Of a stretch of 64,000 nucleotides of DNA, positions 28,635 through 38,100 are shown piece by piece. The position numbers and the translations under genes are program-made. A model generated the notes under the pieces. The model saw only the letters and a list, made by a program, of their open reading frames with translations. It was not told the DNA's origin and searched no databases. Origin of the DNA: Mesaphorura yosii (taxonomy: Eukaryota; Arthropoda; Collembola; Poduromorpha; Tullbergiidae); the NCBI GenBank assembly GCA_009869945.1, contig WIXG01000394.1, forward strand, positions 1 to 64,000, in the 5' to 3' direction. Each line of letters starts with the position of its first letter. The stretch's first letter is position 1.

Positions 28635-29811
28635 ATGTCTAATTTACTAGTGAAAATAGCCTACACAAGATTAAGATTACCACCTCAGATAGCAGTTCTT
28701 AGAACTCTAACAAATAGCGTGCTATTCAGGGGCAGCACCGACGAACAACCGTGCAACAATCAGACTCAGAACACAGGTTGGCACCGGGTGTTCGGTGGAT
28801 CGCATTGTAAGGCAATTCTTTTCCCAAATCTGAATTCTGTCAAGGGTCAATGTCCAATGACTTGAAAATGTGCGTTCATTGTTTCTTGTTTCATTGTTAG
28901 ATATTCAATGTCGTAACGCCGGGCACAGCAAATGGGCGAATATTAAACATCAGAAATCACTGGCCGATCACAAGAAAGCCGTAGAATTTGAGAAATACAC
29001 TCGTGCGATACGTAACGCGGCCAAAGGTAAGTCAAGTCAATGTTATTCCTTGTATTTTATTAGGAACCAATTAATGTGACAGCTTACTGTTTTATTATGT
29101 AGAAAATCAAAGTGCTGACCCAAAGGTAAACAAGAAGTTGGCTGATGTCATCGACCGGGCGAAGGCAGCGAAAGTTCCCTCAGCGTCGATTCAGAAGGTG
29201 CTGGAATTTGTAGCCAGAGGACTCAACAAAGCCGACTTCAAACAATTCACGTACTTGCTTAAGGGTCCGGGTGGTTGTGTCATGATAGCACTGATGGAAA
29301 GTGACAACGTAAATAAGCTAAAGATGGATTTGAGCGCGGTGTTACGGAAAAATGGGTAAACATCAGGCATCCTAAAGTCGTTCCATCGTAACTCGAAAAT
29401 TTACTTTCATTGTGCATTTCTTGCAGGTTTGTTGTTGGTTCAGACTCCTTATTACACATGTTTGACAAGAAAGGAATCATTCTTTGCACGGGGCGCAATG
29501 GGACACCACTGACAGAAGAACGGCTGGAGGAATGTGTAGACCATGCAATTGAAGCCGAAGCAGAAGAGGTTAACTGGATTGAGTCACCTTTGTATGGGTT
29601 CGTCATGGAATTTACATCCGAACCTAATAATTTCTTCACAGTTTGTAAAAATCTAGAAAGCTTGAATTACGAAATTGTGTATAGCGAAATTGACTATTTA
29701 CCCAAGGCCCTCGTAGAATTAGACGATGACCAATTGAGTTTAGTAGAAAGATTTCATCAAAAACTACAAGAATATGCTGACGTAGTTAAAATTTATGATA
29801 ACATAGCATGA
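28635..29811 (+). CDS. TACO1: TACO1 homolog, mitochondrial YebC/PmpR-family translational activator (4 exons, 311 aa)
   Basis: Exons are 28635-28806, 28901-29026, 29103-29355 and 29427-29811, with consistent GT..AG borders and phases. Residues 1-30 are rich in Arg, hydrophobic and hydroxyl residues with almost no acidic ones, a likely mitochondrial targeting sequence. The YebC-type core begins with AGHSKWANIKHQKS, the family's diagnostic AGHxKWxxIxH motif, and continues through the usual three-domain layout with KGPGGCVMIALMESDN and the C-terminal DYLPKALVELDDD region. In mammals TACO1 binds mitochondrial COX1 mRNA and is needed for its efficient translation. Length is close to human (297 aa). 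It ends 80 bases before the convergent NRPS stop; ATTAAA at 29845-29850 is the likely polyadenylation signal. Confidence 0.93.
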
Positions 29812-29891
29812 TTGTAAAAGATTCGATAATATAACAATGCCTATATTAAACCACGGATTTATATTTTAGTTCGCCTGAAGTTAATGTGAAA

Positions 29892-32800
29892 TCACGTTCT
29901 GCTGATTGTTAACAAAGATTCTATTGGCGTTGTTGGACAACTAACTCCAGCTTCAAGAATATTCTGATAGCAACGCACAAACTCGTTGAGTTGACTCAGA
30001 GAAAATATGTTTGTGTTGGCTTCCAAGAATCCATCGATGTGGTTTTGCTCCTCGTTGACCTCTTCAAAAGTTAGCATAATCTTCTGGTTTGTTAAATCAG
30101 TGTCATAAGTTTGGAACAAATTCCGCGAGCATTTCAAATGGATGGGCGATCGAGGCGTCATATTTATGCAGAAATTGAATAACTGTCGGGGATCCGAGTT
30201 TGTGCCTGCGCCCACGCTGTTGACCACAAACTGATATGGGACTTGACTGTGTTCATAAACTGTCGCTATATTTTCATGCAATTGGTGCGCCAGTGAGCCG
30301 AAGGTTTGAGACTGCTCCACGTTTTTAGCACGAATCGCAATTGGGTTTGTAAAGTGACCAACCGTCTCATTAAACTCGAGTTGATCTCTGCCCAGTACAA
30401 TCGACAAAATGACAATGTCTGATGATGATTGCTTCGTCGCATTCGATAATGTATAGATCAAGATTGTGAACGCGGTCACCAGAAGGTTGTTCACCGTTGT
30501 GTGTTTCTCTTTTGAGTGGTCTTCCAGCTTCTTTGTGATCTGGGCGTCCAAATGGAAAGGAAGTACAACGCCAGCGTATGAAGAGCTTTTATTTAAGTCC
30601 ACGTTTTCGCCCAGGATGTTGTAGGACTCAATTGCAGACCAACCATTAAAGTACGATGTCCAAAAGTCGAGTGATGTCTTGAACTGCTTGGACGCAAGAA
30701 AACTCTCTTGCCAACGTACATGGTCAACGTATTGATACTTCGGCTTTAACTGAAGATCTGCTTCTGCCACAACCTCTTCATACCCCAGCTCAATCCGAAT
30801 TAGTTGTTGTATTTCCCAAATTATAATGTTGAAGCTCGTTACGTCCAGCAAAAGCTGATGCCCAATTATGTGAACGTAATAATTCTGCCCCTGCTTCAGA
30901 ATGTAGAATCTTGCCAAATAATCCCCGCTTGCGAGTGGCGTGCTCGAATTATTGTTATCCAGAATTCGGCAGGACTCCTGCCAGCTGACGGCTGACCCGG
31001 ACAAGTCAATTGTCTCCACCTGCGGAATTTTTGCATGCACAAAGTGAGCAGTGGCATCGCCATTGCTATTGAAATGGAATGTGTAACTCAAGACATCGTG
31101 CCTCTTCACCACTTTAGCCACCGCCGTTTGCAGAACAGTGACGTCTGGAATCTCGCCGAATTTGACCGAGATTGTTTGATTGAATTGGCTCCAGTCCTGC
31201 CACGGCACTCGCATCATTTGTGACCAAATTAATTGCTGCGACTGTGAGAATGAAATCATGCTGGTGCTCTCGTCCTCAGTCTTCTTTTCTTCCGAAACAA
31301 TGCTTTGTTCAACAAGTTCGGCCAACTCGAAGACTGTCTGCGCTCGAAAAATGTGATGCAAATGCAATCCAGCGATCTTCAAGCACTTGTGTTCGATCAT
31401 GGACTGAAGCCTTTGCAACATTTGGAGGGCAACTATGGAAGTGCCACCCATCCCGAAGAAGTTGTCTCTTCTACCAATTGCGGCATAAGGCACATTCAGC
31501 AACTCGCTCCACGTCTGAGCCACCATAATCTCGTACTCGGTTTCGAGTGGCTCGTGGTTTGAGGTGAGGAGCACCGCAACTGATTTCAATTCGGGAAATT
31601 TGCTCCTGTCAATCTTCCCCGCCGTTGTGAGTGGAAACGCAGATGCATGTGGAAGAATGTAAATCTGTGACGGGATTTCGTAATGTCCAAGTTGTGAACG
31701 CAGAAACGGGTACAAGTTGTCTTGCATTTGAGACACTGCTTTGTTAAATACTCCATGAATGTGTTTGTCGACCGTGCAATACGCAACAAGTGCGTTTGTA
31801 TCCTTCCCTTCTTCAACCAAAACGACGGCTTGCTCGAGCAGAGAATAACCTCCAAGCGCTTGCTCAATGTTGCCCAATTCAATCCGGTATCCGTGGAATT
31901 TGATCTGCGTGTCTCTGCGCCCAGTGTAGCACAGGTTGCCGTCCAAGTTCCAGTAGCCCAAGTCGCCAGACTTGTAAATCATGCTGTAACGTTGGTCGTC
32001 GTTGCCCGAAGCGAAAGGGTTCAAGACGAATTTCTCGGCGGTGAGTTGTGGCTGATTGAGATACCCCTTCGCAACGCCAACACCGGCAATGCAAATCTCG
32101 CCAACTTCGCCCTCCTTCGTGATCAGTGTGCTATCGTTTTGATTCATCAGATACACTCTAACCTGGCCGTTGATTGGCTTTCCGATTGAAGGCAATTCTG
32201 ACTTGTGGCGCTGTTCTTGTTCTGTCTGGCGACCATCATCGTCAATGGGAATGCACGTGGCCAACACGGCTGCTTCTGTTGGTCCGTACATATTCATTAC
32301 TCGAAAGGGAAGATCGGGAGAAGGGTACTTCACCAGGGCTTCACCACCGACCAGCATCCATCTTAACGATGTGAATCTGCTTGGACTAGACTTGAGAATT
32401 TTCTCTTCATTTGCCAAAATTCTAGACGCCACCGCAGTCGGGAGTGCTGTGATTGTGATATGTTCTTGTTGGATCCATTCTGCAAGAAGATTTAAATCGT
32501 AGCGATAATGATTTCTTGGCAGGCAAAGGCAGCCTCCAGCGCACAAGATGGGCCAGATTTCTAGAACTGAAATGTCAAATGCTGGACTGCAGACAACTGA
32601 TGATCGGTCAAATGAAGTTAGCCTACAAGCGTCGATCGCCCAATTCACAACGTTAACGTATGACGAATGCTTTACAAGGACACCCTTTGGCCGACCAGTA
32701 GACCCCGAAGTGAAGAAACAGTATGCAACTTCATTACGAGAAGCGACGCCTATTGTTGAGACGGACTCTTGTTTTGCACCGTCTGGAGGCACAACTTGAG

Positions 32801-33272
32801 ATTTGGGATCGGGCAGGTCCAGACCAATCATTTCCACAGTTCCCATCCGGGTGACGATCAGCGGATTTTTTAGTTGGTCTTCGAGAATATATTTCAATTG
32901 AGCGACAGGGTAGTCGATGTTCAAGGGCACAGGAATCTTTCCGACCAGCCAAATTGCCAGCGTCGCCTTCACTAGCTGAACACTTGCAGGAAGCAGAATG
33001 GCCACAAATTCGTTCTTCTCATAGCTTGGGTTGGACATCGAAGCAATTGCAATGCGTGAACTCAGCTTGAGAGCAGATTTGTGCAATTGTTGAAAGCTGG
33101 TAGATTTCAGGGAAGCTGTGTCAATCATTGCGACGGCGGCCGGTGTTCTGTCTACTTGGCTCAAGAATAGTTGAAGTAGATTGTTGGAGGCCTCGCTGGT
33201 GATATCTTCTTGGAGCGGCACTTCATGTGATCGATTGGGTCGAAACGCCCCGGAGATTTTTCTTTCCGCCAT
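29892..33272 (-). CDS. Nonribosomal peptide synthetase, adenylation - carrier - condensation-like (1126 aa, intronless coding region)
   Basis: The ATG chosen is at 33272; an upstream in-frame GTG is ignored. Domain 1 is adenylation (about residues 20-560). It has the P-loop FTSGSTGRPKG (about 187-197), a FDISVLEIW block, NMYGPTEAA, YKSGDLG, GRRDTQIKFHGYRIELGNIEQAL and the C-terminal catalytic Lys in TAGKIDR, so it should activate an amino or related acid as an acyl adenylate. Domain 2 is a peptidyl carrier with NFFGMGGTSIVALQML, whose Ser (about 612) is the phosphopantetheine site. Domain 3 is condensation-like (about 673-1120) with recognisable RHDVLSYTF, YVDHVRWQ and VGHFTNPIAI blocks. Its HHxxxDG active-site motif reads HQLLLDV, so the catalytic second His is Gln. 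The A-T-C order with no upstream condensation domain suggests a single-module initiator or stand-alone amide or ester former. Bacterial-type families in an animal gene suggest horizontal transfer. Confidence 0.92.
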   Translation of the reverse strand: MAERKISGAFRPNRSHEVPLQEDITSEASNNLLQLFLSQVDRTPAAVAMIDTASLKSTSFQQLHKSALKLSSRIAIASMSNPSYEKNEFVAILLPASVQLVKATLAIWLVGKIPVPLNIDYPVAQLKYILEDQLKNPLIVTRMGTVEMIGLDLPDPKSQVVPPDGAKQESVSTIGVASRNEVAYCFFTSGSTGRPKGVLVKHSSYVNVVNWAIDACRLTSFDRSSVVCSPAFDISVLEIWPILCAGGCLCLPRNHYRYDLNLLAEWIQQEHITITALPTAVASRILANEEKILKSSPSRFTSLRWMLVGGEALVKYPSPDLPFRVMNMYGPTEAAVLATCIPIDDDGRQTEQEQRHKSELPSIGKPINGQVRVYLMNQNDSTLITKEGEVGEICIAGVGVAKGYLNQPQLTAEKFVLNPFASGNDDQRYSMIYKSGDLGYWNLDGNLCYTGRRDTQIKFHGYRIELGNIEQALGGYSLLEQAVVLVEEGKDTNALVAYCTVDKHIHGVFNKAVSQMQDNLYPFLRSQLGHYEIPSQIYILPHASAFPLTTAGKIDRSKFPELKSVAVLLTSNHEPLETEYEIMVAQTWSELLNVPYAAIGRRDNFFGMGGTSIVALQMLQRLQSMIEHKCLKIAGLHLHHIFRAQTVFELAELVEQSIVSEEKKTEDESTSMISFSQSQQLIWSQMMRVPWQDWSQFNQTISVKFGEIPDVTVLQTAVAKVVKRHDVLSYTFHFNSNGDATAHFVHAKIPQVETIDLSGSAVSWQESCRILDNNNSSTPLASGDYLARFYILKQGQNYYVHIIGHQLLLDVTSFNIIIWEIQQLIRIELGYEEVVAEADLQLKPKYQYVDHVRWQESFLASKQFKTSLDFWTSYFNGWSAIESYNILGENVDLNKSSSYAGVVLPFHLDAQITKKLEDHSKEKHTTVNNLLVTAFTILIYTLSNATKQSSSDIVILSIVLGRDQLEFNETVGHFTNPIAIRAKNVEQSQTFGSLAHQLHENIATVYEHSQVPYQFVVNSVGAGTNSDPRQLFNFCINMTPRSPIHLKCSRNLFQTYDTDLTNQKIMLTFEEVNEEQNHIDGFLEANTNIFSLSQLNEFVRCYQNILEAGVSCPTTPIESLLTISRT

Positions 33273-33303
33273 TCTCGTCTTGTGGAGCACGTTGAAAATT
33301 AAT

Positions 33304-33379
33304 CTAAAGCGGTTACAAAAATTAAGTCGCTAGGTGAATATTCTCCAGCTTTGGACTACGCAAAAACTTGCAAAATTAC
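33304..33379 (-). other. Probable 5'UTR intron of the NRPS gene
   Basis: On the minus strand, donor AGAG|GTAATT and acceptor CTTTAG|ATT enclose 76 bp ending 31 bases upstream of the NRPS ATG. Size and borders match other short introns in the window. Inferred from consensus only. Confidence 0.5.
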
Positions 33380-33559
33380 CTCTTCAAATGTAGCGAATGA
33401 ATGTTGCGATTTGGCTTGTGACGCAATGCCCCAGCGTACGCGTGCGATGAAATGATGTCTCAAATTTCCCAGCCACAATCCAACTCATTCACACTCGCAA
33501 TCTCGCTTTGCTCGTATTGAATGCTACGTCAGACTAATTACGGTTTACAGACAACCATG

Positions 33560-33567
33560 CTTTTATA
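33560..33567 (-). promoter_or_regulatory. TATA-box candidate of the NRPS gene
   Basis: TATAAAAG on the minus strand, about 290 bases upstream of the NRPS ATG and upstream of the proposed 5'UTR intron. Confidence 0.45.
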
Positions 33568-34849
33568 GAATCCTACAGTAGTGTTGTAAATGGATAAATG
33601 CCTACCAATTTCCAGTGATCAAATGCATTGTGATTGTGCATTCTTCCAGTTAGTCGCAGCATCCAATTGTACCAACAGCATCAGGCGAGATGAGCGAGAT
33701 GGTTTAATCCTGCTCCTCCCGGCTGTACCATCAAGGACGGATTTAATGTAATATTGTAACAACCACACGGTTATTTAATCCATTGCGTACAAACACGTTG
33801 CTTACATAAACGATTTCTCACTAAAAATTTCTAGGTCAAACTCGACATCAGAGTTTGAGCCGAGCCCAAAGCCTAAATTCGTAAAGATGTAAAAGAGTTT
33901 TGTCCTGTATGGGTGGAAATGGCAGAGCCTCAAAATGAGTCACCTCGTGAAATCCAAAGAATTAACCGCTTGCAAACTCTAACTTTCCTGTAACTCGGCA
34001 GGCACAAATGCAACCGGAAATGGACGTCTCCGTTTCTTTCGGGCTCCTGCTGGGCTCAAAATAGACAAGACAGACGGTGAACGGGCACTGAGGTAGGTCA
34101 ATCTCAAGCGGACCTTCATACAAGTATACGAGGGCTTTTGAGCTGAAGCCACGTCAATTGTTTACTCGGTACGCTTATGTTTTTGAAGTTATCGGAATTG
34201 TACTGATTTACTCAGAATTGGCAATTGTAACTTCTGATGAACAAATTTAAATTTTAACTTCCTCGAAACGAGCAGATGGGCTTGATTTAAACATAAATTT
34301 GGATTTGTCTTTCTGTGAATTGGGTGAGCACGTATTTACAACCGACAGTCTGCTTGTGCAAAAACATGCATACGATTTGCATGTAAAATCGTAAACAAAA
34401 TTCTCATCAAAAGATACTTGTTTGCAGATTCTTTAGTCATCAACTGTCATCTGTCATCGGGGCTCGATTCTCAGAAAGTTTGTCTGACAATAGCCTGCAT
34501 CTGCAAGAGCTCAAATGCCTCGTAAATCCAATTCGTAATTTTTCCTCATAAGTGATAAGTACAGGCTGGTTACTGGACTGTTAACGCAGAGTTTATTCAC
34601 GGTAATTTAAAGTTGATGGACGAGCCTCTCTGACGAACTTCTACCTACTCCAGCACTGTCACTGTGTCACTAAAAGCCTTACCATACATAAAGAAGTACC
34701 GATTGCAAATTACGTGGAAATATGCGTGCAGGCTCCAGGCTCTGCACTCTTGAACTACTAATTACTCTTGCCTATTTTGAACATTAAAGGCGTGCATTCA
34801 AGCTCATGCAGAAACCTACAGCTTGACATTTGGTTCCTGGGCGATTGCA

Positions 34850-34857
34850 TATAAAAA
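34850..34857 (+). promoter_or_regulatory. TATA-box candidate of the multi-enzyme gene
   Basis: TATAAAAA about 330 bases upstream of the ATG at 35179. A start about 30 bases downstream would give a 5'UTR of about 200 nt before the proposed 5'UTR intron. Confidence 0.5.
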
Positions 34858-35080
34858 GGAAGCTGTGGATACGAATTATCGCAATTCTTCTGCTTCTGCT
34901 TCAATTTTACGTGCAAACTGTTTATAAACGCATTTTTATTTACCAAGAACAAAACCAATGTTTTGCTTTAGTTCCCCGTGAATTAAAGTGTCTGAAGCGA
35001 CTTCATAGTGAGGTTTGTAGTTGGGAAATTTGAGACGACTGTAAACAACTTTAACGTCTACTTCCATTTGGGATCAATCG

Positions 35081-35161
35081 GTATGTCACTTGAGTCTTGA
35101 ACTTCATCGCTTTTGGTCCTAAGTTCTATTCATACAATAAATACAATTCCCATTTGTTGCA
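35081..35161 (+). other. Probable 5'UTR intron of the multi-enzyme gene
   Basis: Donor TCG|GTATGT at 35081 and acceptor TTTGTTGCAG ending at 35161 define an 81-bp intron that ends 17 bases before the ATG at 35179. The acceptor is strong; the donor is the best of several candidates. Confidence 0.55.
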
Positions 35162-35178
35162 GAAAGGTTGAGAATTCA

Positions 35179-38100
35179 ATGGCTCCGAAACGCATTCTGC
35201 TTCTTTCTAATCCCCGTTCGGGGTCGACACTCCTGGCAAACTACCTGAAGAGTCACCCGTCCATTCAGCTGACTCGCGAGCTGCTCAACGATGAGGAAGT
35301 CATTCCGGCCGAGTTCGAGAACCCGCTCGACTACGCGGAGCACCAACTTCAGCAGCTGGCAGCAAAAAATCCTGAGGCGACCGTGGTAGGATTCAAGGTC
35401 TTTCCCGAGCAAATTTACGGACGAGGTCTTACTTTCGATCAACTGATCCTCCATCTCGGAATCACGCACGTTATTGTTCTGTGGAGATCCAGCCTCCTCG
35501 AGACGTTCGTGTCAATGGAAATTGCAAACGCTACTGGAGAATGGTACTCGCTTGATGAACCCAACAAGACACACTCAGTGCTCGTCGAGCCATTGAAGTT
35601 TGGGCTGTACCAGCAGAATTTGATGGATGAATGGAAAATGATTGGTCAACAATGGCCGGTGCATGTGCAGCCAATCTATGCCGAGTATGAGTCGCTTTCT
35701 ACTGATGCACCGGGTACGTGTGATCGCATTTTGTATCATTTGTCATGCACTCAAATTGGGTACAAACTATACGCGTTCTGCAAACGTCAAAATCCTGCAT
35801 CGCTGCAAAACAAGGTTGTCAACTGGAAGGATCTGGAGGCAACGAATCCAGCGATGATCACAGCGAGTCTGAATGTGCAGTCCATTCTCGAGCCGCTCCT
35901 TGAGGCAAACTTGAAGGTTCCTCGTGAGTTGCTTCAATTCGTCCCGGACAGAGAACCTCCGCCGCCCGTCCAAGGTTGGACTTATCGTGTCGCCGAGCCG
36001 TACATCTCCAAGTCAAGCAAGCAGAACGTCTACGAAGCGATGGAGAGCGGAATCGTCTCGTCTGCCGGCTGCTGGGCCAGTGCCCTCGGCCAACGACTGA
36101 AGAGCTTGTATGGTGTCCCCGTCGCCCAGCCATGTTCAAATGGATTCACGTCAATCGTGTTGGCATTACAGGCAGTTGGATTGGGTTCAGGCGATGAAGT
36201 CATCGCGCCGTCGCTGACGATGATTGCCGTAGCGAATGCGGTGTCCTACACAGGAGCAAATGTCGTCTTCGCAGATTCTGCAGCTGACAATTACAATCCG
36301 GGCCTGAAGGAAATTGAAGCCGTCGCCACTCCGAACACGAAGGCAGTCATCGTGACCCACATTTACGGAGTTCCAACACCAAATATTCAACAAATCGCGG
36401 CGGTTTGCAAGCAGCGTGGTTGGTGGTTGATTGAAGACGTCAGCGAGTGTGTGGGAATCCGAATCATGGTCGACTACGACGAAGAACCACGCCTGCTTGG
36501 GACATTTGGCGATTTCGCATGTGCGAGTCTGTACGCGAATAAGATTGTGCATGCTGGCGATGGAGGATTTGTCATCGCGCGAAATCCCGTCCATGCGGAG
36601 CGGCTGAAGAGCTTGGCAAATCACGGTTTCACACCATCATACCACTTTGTCCACTTCGACATCGCGATGAATGCCAAAATCAACGGAGTCGGAGCCGCCA
36701 TTGCCGTCGGATGCATTGATGAGCTGCCGAACATTGTGAAACACCGCTCGGAACTTGCGTATAATTACCGGAGTCTACTGCGTAACAACATTGGCCCTCA
36801 ACAACTGGGACTCATGCCTGAGTGTGGCCTCAACGACACTCCGTGGGTCTTTGGTGTCGAATGCAAGAGCAAGACGGAACGAACTAGACTGAGAGCATGG
36901 TTGGCCCGATTTGGAATCGAGACTCGAGATTTTTTCTTCCCTCTGCACCTACAACCTGCGTACAACCAAAACCATGGAGTCGACGCAGCAGAATGGAAAC
37001 GACTTCCAAACTCCGAGCGATTTGGGTCCACCTGCTTTTACCTTCCGACCTTCACGAATTTGAAACATGACGATATCACTTACATTTGCACGGCGATTCA
37101 AAAGTATTTCGAGAAGCCAGCCGGTTCTGAACTGCGTGAAGACCGGAATGAGGACAACGGAAGTGGCCAACAGCTTGAAGTCTCAGTCCCGTCCCAACCG
37201 GAGCTCGAGAAACCAGCGAAACTTCCCATTCAAACCATGTCCATTGACTTCGACACTTTCGATGTTGAAGTTGGAATCTTCAATGCTAGGAGTGGCCAGT
37301 TTCAACCGGATGAAAATTGGGGAAAGATTTACAGCCGTGGACATCCGTACAAGAGAGCGCTGAAGCTGTTACTGGATTTAGAGGAGACCCTCGTCCTGGA
37401 ATCGTGGACAAAGCAGCAAATGCTCATGCATGAGATTCATGATCTAATTGACATCACGAATAACCCACACATGAAGGCAAAAATTCAGTCATTGTTCCAG
37501 AAATACATCGACTACTTTCGTTCACAGCAGCGGTACGAAGAACTTCAACACATTCAGAGACCATGGACAGAGGAGGACTTGCATGACCCCATTTACAAAT
37601 CAGCTCTCAATATTCCAAGTACGTCTGATTCCGAGACGCTGCAATTGCTTGTCTGGTTGGTGAAGCAAAGGAGCGCCGGTACGATTTGGGAAATTGGGGC
37701 TTGGTTTGGTCACGCTACCGCGAGACTTGCGACAGCGGCAAAAAAGGTTGTGGAAGATCCCAAAATTTATGCTTGTGATGTATTTCAATGGCAAAATTGG
37801 ATGAGAAGATACTTGGACAAAAGCAAAACTGCTACCTCCCAATGCACATTTTCACCTGGCGGTTCATTCTTGCCCCATTTCGAGTCGAATGTGGCAGAAC
37901 TCAAAGAAGCAGCAACGATTCAGCATGTCATCTGGCCGTACACGATCACGAAGCTGCCGATCGAACTCGCGAATTCATCTGCACCGGATTTGGTTTTCAT
38001 TGACCTCACACAAGACGAGGAGGAGCTGGAGTTTGTTTGGAGCTTAATTCAGCCGAAACTCGTCTCCAGAAAGAGTGTCATCGTCGTGAACGGATTTGTG

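Larger units (their letters stand above)
33273..35178. promoter_or_regulatory. Divergent promoter between the NRPS and the multi-enzyme gene
   Basis: The 1.9 kb between the two start codons holds a TATA-like element for each direction and a small 5'UTR intron next to each ATG (listed separately). No other protein-like frame is convincing. The shared upstream region makes co-regulation plausible. Confidence 0.6.

Noticed and set aside
29892-33272. NRPS as an ortholog of insect ebony
   Set aside because: Ebony ends in a different amine-selecting domain and is shorter; this protein has a clear condensation-superfamily C-terminus.
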